Positions 6,249-12,675 of a stretch of 15,576 nt of DNA are shown one piece after another. Positions within the stretch are counted from its first letter, which is position 1. Every line of letters begins with the position of its first letter. Location of the stretch: the NCBI GenBank assembly GCA_017881765.1, contig JADGQN010000063.1:1-15576 (forward strand). Direction: 5' to 3'. A program made the position numbers and the translations under genes. The stretch comes from Syntrophobacterales bacterium (GTDB taxonomy: Bacteria; Desulfobacterota; Syntrophorhabdia; Syntrophorhabdales; WCHB1-27). The notes under the pieces are model-generated. The model worked only from the letters and a program-made list of their open reading frames with translations, ran no database searches and was not told the origin of the DNA.

Positions 6249-7715
6249 TCAGAACCGAAAATAAAGAAATTCAGAGTAGGTGCCCAGAAAAAGCACGGAG
6301 AGCCAGGCCACGAGCACAAAAAGGACGAGCTGAATGATACTCGGCCTGAAACTTTCTACCAGCTCGTTCGAGTTCCTAAAGAGAAAGGAGAGAGGTAGAA
6401 AAACGAGAAACATGCACACTATAGCCTTGCTGTTACTTCCCAGCTTCCCGAATAGATCGTCAAGGGCCGGCACGAAGCCGTCGATGTGCGATAACCGCGC
6501 CCCTATGCCCTTCGGGAGCGCAATGGCGTTCATGCCGACCATACCTTTGAGCATCCGGAGCGCATCATCAAGGGTTTTTGCCCTGAAAAAGACCCAGCCT
6601 GCATTGACGAAATTAAAGGTGAGGAACCAGGCGATCCATGACGGCAAGGAGATGCCCGATCTTTTCCACAGGCGATGGATTACGAGAGCTGCACCGTGCA
6701 TGCATCCCCAGAGCACAAAAGTCCAACCCGCGCCGTGCCAGAGACCGACAACGAAAAAGGTGATCATCAGATTGAGCAGGATCCGCCACTCGGGAACCTT
6801 GCTCCCGCCGAGGGGGATGTAGACATAGTCTCGCATGAACCTGCCCAAGGTCATGTGCCACCGCCTCCAGAACTCCTGAATGTCTAATGACCTGTACGGG
6901 CTGTTGAAATTAATGGGCAGCTTTATATTGAACATCAGGGAAGAGCCAAGCGCCATATCCGTGTAGCCGGAAAAATCGTAATAGAGTTGCAGGGTGTATG
7001 ACAGCGATGCTACCCACGCCTGGATCACGGTGAGCTCATTGATGGCGCCAAAGCCGTTGTTTGCCCAGACGGCAAACGTATCCGCTATCACCAGCTTCTT
7101 GAAAAGGCCGATGAAGAAAAGGCATATGCCGGAAGCCATGTTCCGATAGTTCACGACCTTGTTTCTTAACCTGTCAAACTGAGGCATCATCTCAGCATGA
7201 TGGATGATGGGCCCCGCAAGCAGGTGCGGGAAGAAGGTGACAAAGAGACCGTAATTGAGTGCGCTGTATTCCTTCACCTTGCCTTTCTCCGTATCGACGA
7301 GGTAGGCAATCTGGGTGAAGGTGAAAAAACTTATGCCGAGAGGCAACACGATCTGCAGGAGTGGTAACCTGGAATGACCGATAGCATTGATATTTGCGAT
7401 AAAAAAGTCAGCGTACTTAAAATAACCGAGCAGTGCCAGGTTTCCCAGAATACCAATGATCAGGGCGTGCCTGCTGTGAGAAAACCGGCCTTTATCCCTC
7501 TGTTTCGATATCAGTCTTCCCACTAGGTAGTTAAATACCATGCTTCCGGCGATGAGAGGGGTGTATACGGGATTCCACCAACCGTAGAAGACGAGAGAAG
7601 CGAAAAAAAGCCAGGCCTTTGCCCCGACGGTGAATCTCCGTCTGCTCAGAAGGAAATAGACAGCAAGGACAACAGGGAGGAATAGAAAGACGTAACCGTA
7701 TGAATTGAACAGCAT
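6249..7715 (-). CDS. MBOAT-family membrane O-acyltransferase (AlgI-like), copy 2
   Basis: A 488-residue polytopic membrane protein clearly paralogous to the forward-strand MBOAT at 2402-3862. The start MLFNSYGYVFLFLP and the blocks YDFSGYTDMALG, FNSPYRSLDIQEFWRRWH and GLWHGAGWTFVLWG correspond one to one. The catalytic-type histidines fall at identical positions (287, 327, 340). By eye the core is well over half identical, while the loops and C-terminal third differ. The expected role is delivery of acyl groups across the membrane for polysaccharide O-acylation. Unlike copy 1 it uses ATG; no strong Shine-Dalgarno sequence is visible upstream. It is first in a two-gene reverse-strand operon with the SGNH-like gene. 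Because the pair differs from copy 1, it may modify a different sugar position. Confidence 0.93.
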   Translation of the reverse strand: MLFNSYGYVFLFLPVVLAVYFLLSRRRFTVGAKAWLFFASLVFYGWWNPVYTPLIAGSMVFNYLVGRLISKQRDKGRFSHSRHALIIGILGNLALLGYFKYADFFIANINAIGHSRLPLLQIVLPLGISFFTFTQIAYLVDTEKGKVKEYSALNYGLFVTFFPHLLAGPIIHHAEMMPQFDRLRNKVVNYRNMASGICLFFIGLFKKLVIADTFAVWANNGFGAINELTVIQAWVASLSYTLQLYYDFSGYTDMALGSSLMFNIKLPINFNSPYRSLDIQEFWRRWHMTLGRFMRDYVYIPLGGSKVPEWRILLNLMITFFVVGLWHGAGWTFVLWGCMHGAALVIHRLWKRSGISLPSWIAWFLTFNFVNAGWVFFRAKTLDDALRMLKGMVGMNAIALPKGIGARLSHIDGFVPALDDLFGKLGSNSKAIVCMFLVFLPLSFLFRNSNELVESFRPSIIQLVLFVLVAWLSVLFLGTYSEFLYFRF

Positions 7716-7873
7716 AGTGGTCCGATACCGAAGACGCGGTGCGGGCTTAATTTAACAAAATCATATGCCAAAGTAAAATATCCCTCCTGCCGACGGCGCA
7801 AGAGACGATTGACAGATGAAAGAAAAACCGCATAGAATAGGCAGGACAGACGCTCACGGAGAGGAACAGGACG
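7716..7873. other. Divergent intergenic region between the two gene blocks
   Basis: This 158-base region separates the reverse-strand MBOAT pair from the forward catabolic block and must hold promoters for both directions. An AT-rich stretch lies at about 7748-7791. On the reverse strand a TATGAT (7765 down to 7760) could be a -10 box for the MBOAT pair, but no good -35 is found at the right distance. The forward promoter is listed separately. No clear operator palindrome and no regulator gene are visible. Confidence 0.5.
7809..7838 (+). promoter_or_regulatory. Sigma70-type promoter for the OYE/GltD fusion gene
   Basis: A perfect TTGACA -35 box (7809-7814) is followed after 18 bases by TAGAAT (7833-7838), a 5/6 match to TATAAT. 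Transcription would start near 7845, giving a leader of about 30 bases. AGGA at 7862-7865 then lies eight bases before the ATG at 7874. The match is good for an unaided housekeeping promoter but has not been tested. Confidence 0.55.
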
Positions 7874-10450
7874 ATGCGCTACCCCACCCTTTTTTCACCC
7901 CTGACCATCAAGGAGTGTACCTTTCCCAACAGGATCATGCTGACCGCAGCGGTCACGAGATTGGCCGCTGAAGACGGCCATGTCACCGAGAACATCAAAG
8001 ACCGGTATAAAAGGATAGCGCGGGGAGGCGTGGGTTCCATGGTCGTGGAAGCTGCCGTGGTGCTGCCTTCCCGGAGTTCTTTTAATCTGCGCGTCAGCGA
8101 TGATCTGTTTATCGATGAGCTGAGAGAGTTTGTTGAAGAGCTGCGCAAAGTGAACCCGGACCTGAAGATAGGCTTACAGCTCATCCACTTTCTGAAAGTC
8201 GCACGGACAGGCTGGAGACAGAAGGTCGAAGACCTGAAAGCCGAAGAGATAGCGGTGATCTCCGGCCAGTTTGCCGAAGGGGCAGCCCGGGCGCGCACAG
8301 CTGATTTTGATTTTGTCGAACTGCACATGGCCCACTTCACAACCCTCGCTTCGTTCCTGTCCCTCTCGAACAAAAGGACGGACGAGTACGGCGGCGATTT
8401 CGAAGGCAGGATAAAGCTGCCCACGGACGTGGTGAATGAGACGCGTAAGGCGGTGGGCAATGAGTATATCGTAGGCGCCCGCATTCTCGGTGAAGAGTTC
8501 ACGAAAGAGGGAAATACCTTGCTCCAGAGCGCACGAGTGGGCAGAAGGCTCGCAAGTTTAGGGCTCGACTACATAAGCGTCTCCGCGGGTGAACGATTTG
8601 AAGATGCAGAGCCGCCGTTGCCCAACTTCCCTCCCTTTGCGGGCACCGGCTACTCAGGCTACCGCATGAGCCCACGCTGGTGGAACCCGGACGGCGTGCA
8701 GGTCTATCTCGCTGAAGGCATACGCCGAGCGGTCAGAGAGGCAGGCTTTGAGACGCCCGTTGTCGCGGCGGGAAAAATCCGTATGCCCGACCTCGCCGAG
8801 GAGATCGTCGCCCTCGGAAAGGCCGACTTCGTGGGCATGGCGCGCACCCTCCTCTCGGATCCCGACTGGCCGGCCAAAGCAAAGGCGGGCAAAGCCGACA
8901 CAATCGTCAAGTGTGCAGCCTGCGGCTACTGCAGTGAGTCTGATGAGCGGTACGAAACAGTAACCTGTATAGAATGGCCGAAGGGGGCACTCAACGCCCC
9001 GTCACCCTGGCATCTGGTCCCTCCCTGCAAGGCTGCCTGTCCTGCCGGCCTCGATATACGGAGCTACATAGACTTCGCCGCACATGGTCATTACGAGAAG
9101 GCGCTTGAAGTGATCGAGGAGAAGATCCCTTTTCCCGGCACCATAGGACGGGTCTGTCCTCATCCCTGTGAAACAAAGTGCAACCGGAAAGAGCTGGATC
9201 AGCCGATTGCCATAAACGGCTTGAAACGTTTCATAGCTGATGCCGTCCGGGCACGGGGCGAAAAAACGGTCGTGCCTGCGCCCAGGACGCAGGACGCACG
9301 GGTGGCCGTTATCGGCGCGGGTCCCGCCGGATTGACCGCGGCCTTTGATCTCGTCCGGATGGGTTACGGCGCTACGGTCTTCGAGGCGCTTCCCATAGCC
9401 GGTGGGATGCTGACCGTTGGCATTCCTGAGTACCGTCTGCCGCGGGATGTGGTAAGGCGAGAGATAGAATATATCCGGAAAAACGGCGTTGAGCTGCGCC
9501 TGAACAGTCCCGTGGGAAGAGGCGGGGTTACACTCGAGGGCCTGTCACAGGCGGGTTACCAGGCAACCTTTGTCGCCACCGGCGCCCATAAGAGTCTACC
9601 GCTCAATGTGGCGGGTGACGATTTGGAGGGCATGCTGAGCGGTAGCGCATTGCTCAAGGAGATCAATCTCGGCAACGGCGTCTATATCGGCGAGAGGGTC
9701 GCAGTCGTCGGCGGCGGCAACGTCGCAATCGACGCCGCCCGGGCAGCCAAAAGGCTTGGCGCCAGGGAGGTTACCATCCTCTACCGCAGGTCGAGGGACG
9801 AGATGCCCGCGTACAAGGATGAGGTGGAAGCGGCCGAGAAGGAAGGCGTCGCGATCGAGTTCCTGGCGATCCCCGCACAGGTGATCGGAGCGAACGGCAG
9901 GGTGACCGCACTCGAATGTATGCGCGCCAAGCTGGGGGCGCCTGATGAGAGCGGCCGCAGTACGCCCGAGCCAATCCAAGGCTCTCAGTTTGTGGTCAGC
10001 GCCGACATGATTATTTCGGCCATCGGCGAGATCCCTGATCTCTCCTTCCTCGATAGCAGGGTTGAGAAAGAGGCGGACAGATTCTTAAGAGTGCATCTAC
10101 GCTCGTGCGCGACAAACGTGCCCGGTCTGTTTGCGGGCGGCGACGCAGTGACCGGGCCTGCGACGGTGATCGAGGCGATTGCGGCAGGCAAAAGAGCCGC
10201 GGCAGCGATCGACAGATTCTTACGCGGTCAAAAACTTGAAGACGAAGAACCGACCCCGCGGATCATAGGCATCGAGGCAATAGGGATAGCGCGGTTCAAG
10301 AAGCACGAGCGTCAGGCGATGCCGGAGGCGCCAATAGCCGACAGGGTCACAAACTTCAGTGAGGTCGCACGCGGTTTTAGCGAACCCACGGCGCTGTTTG
10401 AGGCAGACCGGTGTCTCCAGTGCGGACTCTTTCCGAATAAAGACAGGTAG
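7874..10450 (+). CDS. Old-yellow-enzyme-like / GltD-like fusion oxidoreductase
   Basis: An 858-residue cytoplasmic fusion enzyme. Residues 1 to about 345 form an FMN-type TIM barrel of the NADH:flavin oxidoreductase/2,4-dienoyl-CoA reductase group (FSPLTIKECTFPNRI near the start, NKRTDEYGG at 166-174). A CxxCxxC-x11-C set (Cys347, 350, 353, 365) matches the 4Fe-4S site of trimethylamine dehydrogenase and dienoyl-CoA reductase. Residues 380-460 are a GltD-type N-terminal iron-sulfur domain (Cys385, 389, 428, 432, 436). VAVIGAGPAGLTAA (477-490) is the FAD Rossmann fold and VAVVGGGNVAID (609-620) the NAD(P) fold. GGDAVTGPATVIEAIAAG closes the FAD site. The protein ends soon after CLQC (847-850). 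Electrons probably pass from NAD(P)H through FAD and clusters to FMN and substrate. The barrel active site is unusual: HMAHFTTL replaces the common HGAHGYL, so the usual Tyr is absent. The substrate is unknown. Confidence 0.88.
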   Translation: MRYPTLFSPLTIKECTFPNRIMLTAAVTRLAAEDGHVTENIKDRYKRIARGGVGSMVVEAAVVLPSRSSFNLRVSDDLFIDELREFVEELRKVNPDLKIGLQLIHFLKVARTGWRQKVEDLKAEEIAVISGQFAEGAARARTADFDFVELHMAHFTTLASFLSLSNKRTDEYGGDFEGRIKLPTDVVNETRKAVGNEYIVGARILGEEFTKEGNTLLQSARVGRRLASLGLDYISVSAGERFEDAEPPLPNFPPFAGTGYSGYRMSPRWWNPDGVQVYLAEGIRRAVREAGFETPVVAAGKIRMPDLAEEIVALGKADFVGMARTLLSDPDWPAKAKAGKADTIVKCAACGYCSESDERYETVTCIEWPKGALNAPSPWHLVPPCKAACPAGLDIRSYIDFAAHGHYEKALEVIEEKIPFPGTIGRVCPHPCETKCNRKELDQPIAINGLKRFIADAVRARGEKTVVPAPRTQDARVAVIGAGPAGLTAAFDLVRMGYGATVFEALPIAGGMLTVGIPEYRLPRDVVRREIEYIRKNGVELRLNSPVGRGGVTLEGLSQAGYQATFVATGAHKSLPLNVAGDDLEGMLSGSALLKEINLGNGVYIGERVAVVGGGNVAIDAARAAKRLGAREVTILYRRSRDEMPAYKDEVEAAEKEGVAIEFLAIPAQVIGANGRVTALECMRAKLGAPDESGRSTPEPIQGSQFVVSADMIISAIGEIPDLSFLDSRVEKEADRFLRVHLRSCATNVPGLFAGGDAVTGPATVIEAIAAGKRAAAAIDRFLRGQKLEDEEPTPRIIGIEAIGIARFKKHERQAMPEAPIADRVTNFSEVARGFSEPTALFEADRCLQCGLFPNKDR

Positions 10451-10460
10451 AGACTAGAAC

Positions 10461-10610
10461 AGGTAAAGGTAAGGACTAAGGCAAGGGTTGAGATGAGGAC
10501 AGGTAAAGGCAGGAACAGGTTGAGGAAAAAACAACTGCGAAGGTTGAGAGAAAAGCCTGGATATGTTGTTAGTTGTATCTTAACCTTTGCTTTAGTCCTT
10601 ACCTCTACCT
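10461..10610 (+). repeat. Long purine/pyrimidine inverted repeat (stem-loop)
   Basis: The purine-rich arm at 10461-10494 pairs with the pyrimidine-rich arm at 10577-10610 over 34 positions with four non-Watson-Crick sites. Read as forward-strand RNA, three of these are G-U wobbles and one is A-C, so the structure is favoured on the forward transcript. Inside the loop, ACAACT (10531-10536) pairs with AGTTGT (10571-10576) directly beside the main stem. The purine strand also contains loose direct repeats of the type ACAGGTAAAGG. A T-rich stretch (TTATCTTTTTCC) starts a few bases after the right arm, so it may reduce read-through from the fusion gene into the RidA-like gene. No gene is seen in the 241-base gap; a 75-codon frame across it is low-complexity. 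Confidence 0.65.
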
Positions 10611-10691
10611 GCGTTATCTTTTTCCTGCTTCACTCTGCTCGCAGCCTCTGTCTGCTTCATCATTTTCCTAATTCTTTAATGGGGGTTGACC

Positions 10692-11090
10692 ATGGCCAGA
10701 CAAACCTACAATCTGTTTGACGAGATGTATAAGAGAAAACGGTTCACGTGGAGCGACGCTGTCAAGAAGGGCAAGATCCTGGTGATATCCGGGTCGGTCG
10801 CTACTGACGAGAACCACCGCACGGTTCATCCGGGCAATCTGGAGGCTCAGGTACGTTATATCTATGAAAGCGTGAAAAAAGTGTTGGAGAAGGCCGGGGC
10901 CAGCCTTGATGATGTGGTCAAGACGACGGACTACGTCGCTCCCCAGGCCGTGGCCGACTACGTGAAGACGGCCGAGATACGGCGCGAGTATTTCAAAGAT
11001 AATTTCCCGGCGGCCACCGGCGTCGTTGTGCACAGCCTGCTGCGTCCTGACTGGTTGATCGAGATTGAATTCACGGCGGTTCTCGACTGA
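10692..11090 (+). CDS. RidA (YjgF/YER057c/UK114) family protein, non-canonical
   Basis: A 132-residue protein of the RidA family, whose canonical members form trimers and hydrolyse reactive enamine/imine intermediates released by PLP enzymes or amino-acid oxidases. Family marks are LVISGSVATDE in the middle strand, the YESVKKVLEKAGASLDDVVKTT helix-strand unit, and the C-terminal LIEIEFTAV strand. The segment that normally reads F-P-A-R-S, with the imine-binding Arg (Arg105 of E. coli RidA), reads F-P-A-A-T here, with Ala at position 108. The typical deaminase activity is therefore doubtful, and it may belong to one of the Arg-less Rid subfamilies. I choose ATG 10692, six bases after GGGGG (10681-10685); an in-frame TTG at 10686 lies too close to that site. 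It lies between the fusion oxidoreductase and the Mo hydroxylase genes. Confidence 0.88.
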   Translation: MARQTYNLFDEMYKRKRFTWSDAVKKGKILVISGSVATDENHRTVHPGNLEAQVRYIYESVKKVLEKAGASLDDVVKTTDYVAPQAVADYVKTAEIRREYFKDNFPAATGVVVHSLLRPDWLIEIEFTAVLD

Positions 11091-11124
11091 GGAAGTGGGG
11101 ATTGATAGATGAGACAACAGGCTA

Positions 11125-11264
11125 ATACCAATTTGCATTCAAGATGGACGACCCAGCCTTCGGCGGGGTACCCCGGGGCGGCAGCGAGGAGCCGATAGCG
11201 CTAGCGAAGCATCCTGTAAGGACGTAGCGACAACGAAGGTATACACTTGAATGCAAATTGGTAT
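11125..11264. repeat. Palindromic intergenic repeat element, copy 2
   Basis: A 140-base element with perfect 19-base terminal inverted repeats: ATACCAATTTGCATTCAAG at 11125-11143 and its reverse complement at 11246-11264. A nested pair, CCTTCG and CGAAGG, extends the fold inward. The core from 11148 (ACGACCCAGCCTTCGGC, a GGGGTACCCC palindrome, then CGGGGCG) nearly matches copy 1 at 4982-5144. Further inside, short blocks around ATAGCG and ACGT also correspond. The element lies in the 192-base gap between the RidA-like gene and the FAD-subunit gene, and ends six bases before that gene's AAGGAG ribosome site. It encodes no protein. A mobile, non-autonomous origin or an RNA/DNA structural role is inferred. 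Confidence 0.8.
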
Positions 11265-11282
11265 AAGAACAAGGAGAGGGCC

Positions 11283-12149
11283 ATGTATTACTACAGGCGT
11301 TTGCCTCAATTTGAGTATGTTGCTCCCGGGAGCCTAAAGGAGGCTGCTTCGTTTCTCCAGGCGCACCCGCGGGAGACACGCGTAATGGCGGGCGGCACCA
11401 TTCTTCTCCACCGTATGAAAGAGCGCATCGGTGTGAAGAAGTATGTGATGAGTCTGAAAGCAGTGCCGGGTCTTGACGCGATAGACAAGGCACCCGGTCA
11501 GGTGAAGATTGGCTCAATGGTAACCATTCAAACTATTGCCGATGCGCCCGTGGTCAGAAGACAATGCGGGCTGCTCGCCGCTGCCTGTCAGATGCTCGGT
11601 ACACCTCAGATCCGAAGCATGGGCACGATCGGCGGAAACGTGGCCTGCAATCTCGCTACCGCGGAAATCGTTCCGGTGCTCATCGCATTAGACGCACAGG
11701 CCACGCTCGCCGGTGCAAAAGGAAGCCGCACCGTTTCGGTGGAAGAACTATACAGGGAAGTCAGGGACGGTGAGTTCGTGACGGAGATCCTGGTCCCTGT
11801 AAAGGCAGGCCAGGCGTGGGGTTATGAAAAGTGGGCCATGAGGAAGAGATTTGACTATGCGACCGTATCCGCGGCGGTCGCTATAGCCGGTACAGGCCGT
11901 GTCTGCAAAGATGCGAAGATTGCACTCGGGGGCGTTACGCTTCCGACCAGAAGGGCGCGCAGGGCGGAAGAGATCCTGAAGGGCCGGTCCTTGACAAATA
12001 GGCTCATAGTTGAGGCGGCTGAAGCAGCGGCAGAGGATGCCCGCACGGGCGCGGATATCCATTTCACGGCGGAATACAAAAAAGAGCTGATCAAGGTGAT
12101 GGTCAGTCGCGCCCTGAAACAGGCGGTCAGTCCGGGGAAGGAGGGCTAG
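11283..12149 (+). CDS. Molybdenum hydroxylase FAD-binding subunit (CoxM/XdhB-like)
   Basis: A 288-residue medium subunit of the xanthine dehydrogenase/CO dehydrogenase family. It holds FAD and passes electrons from the 2Fe-2S subunit to the external acceptor. AGGTILL (residues 36-42) and TIGGNVACN (115-123) are the two FAD-binding loops; YVAPGSLKEAASFL near the start and a CoxM-type C-terminal domain (about 185-285) complete the fold. The length is normal. It lacks the insertion with four extra Cys that carries the 4Fe-4S cluster in the 4-hydroxybenzoyl-CoA reductase beta subunit, which argues against that enzyme. I choose ATG 11283, six bases after AAGGAG (11271-11276). The frame also stays open upstream to a TTG inside the palindromic element, but that start has no ribosome site. 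The 2Fe-2S subunit gene begins one base after the stop. Confidence 0.93.
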   Translation: MYYYRRLPQFEYVAPGSLKEAASFLQAHPRETRVMAGGTILLHRMKERIGVKKYVMSLKAVPGLDAIDKAPGQVKIGSMVTIQTIADAPVVRRQCGLLAAACQMLGTPQIRSMGTIGGNVACNLATAEIVPVLIALDAQATLAGAKGSRTVSVEELYREVRDGEFVTEILVPVKAGQAWGYEKWAMRKRFDYATVSAAVAIAGTGRVCKDAKIALGGVTLPTRRARRAEEILKGRSLTNRLIVEAAEAAAEDARTGADIHFTAEYKKELIKVMVSRALKQAVSPGKEG

Positions 12150-12150
12150 T

Positions 12151-12675
12151 ATGAAACAAGAGATGGAGTTCACGGTGAATGGTGAGCATTATACCGTTAG
12201 GGTGGACACCAGGAGGACCCTCCTTGAAGTGCTCAGGGAGACGCTCGGGCTTACGGGAACGAAAGAGATGTGCAACAAGGGCGACTGCGGCGGCTGTACG
12301 GTGATCATGGATGGGAAGCCCATCCTCTCCTGTTTGACGCTCGCTATCGAGGCTCAAGGAAAAGAGATCCTCACCATTGAAGGCCTGGCAGACGGTTACA
12401 CGCTGCACCCCATTCAGCAGGCCTTCGTGGAGAGCGGGGCGATCCAGTGCGGTTACTGCACGCCGGGATTCATCATGTCAGCAAAGGCGCTCCTTGACAG
12501 GAATCCTCATCCCACGGAAGACCAGATCAAGGAGGGGATTGCGAATAATATCTGCCGCTGCACAGGCTACGTTCAGATCGTTGAAGCCATCCAGGCGGCT
12601 GCCAGAACCATGAAACGGCCCGTCAAACGGCCTATGAAAGGGCCTTCAAGAAAGCCCGGGGGAGGCAAGCAATGA
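12151..12675 (+). CDS. Molybdenum hydroxylase 2Fe-2S subunit (CoxS/XdhC-like)
   Basis: A 174-residue small subunit carrying two 2Fe-2S clusters that wire the Mo site to FAD. The N-terminal plant-ferredoxin-type domain has Cys41, 46, 49 and 61 (CNKGDCGGC and SC). The C-terminal helical domain has Cys100, 103, 135 and 137 (CGYCTPGF and CRCTGY). All eight ligands are present. Residues 1-153 have ordinary CoxS length. After that comes an extra Lys/Arg/Pro/Gly-rich tail with a KRPVKRPMKGP repeat-like stretch, probably disordered. The start ATG 12151 has AAGGAGG (12138-12144) six bases upstream. The stop overlaps the Mo-subunit start (ATGA), so the two are translationally coupled. Confidence 0.95.
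   Translation: MKQEMEFTVNGEHYTVRVDTRRTLLEVLRETLGLTGTKEMCNKGDCGGCTVIMDGKPILSCLTLAIEAQGKEILTIEGLADGYTLHPIQQAFVESGAIQCGYCTPGFIMSAKALLDRNPHPTEDQIKEGIANNICRCTGYVQIVEAIQAAARTMKRPVKRPMKGPSRKPGGGKQ

Noticed and set aside
10640..10691. Promoter directly upstream of the RidA-like gene (TTTAAT at 10673-10678)
   Set aside because: The hexamer at the -35 distance (CTGCTT) is a poor match, and the pyrimidine-rich stretch makes chance matches likely.
10493..10720. 75-codon forward frame in the gap before the RidA-like gene
   Set aside because: It is the translation of the purine-rich arm followed by the pyrimidine-rich arm of the hairpin, and overlaps the RidA-like start in another frame.
11125..11264. 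CRISPR-type repeat or part of an array
   Set aside because: Only inverted ends and a single core per element; no regularly spaced direct repeats and no cas genes.
11247..11283. Alternative TTG start for the FAD subunit inside the palindromic element
   Set aside because: No ribosome site precedes the TTG, the added residues are encoded by the repeat end, and ATG 11283 has an ideal AAGGAG at the right distance.
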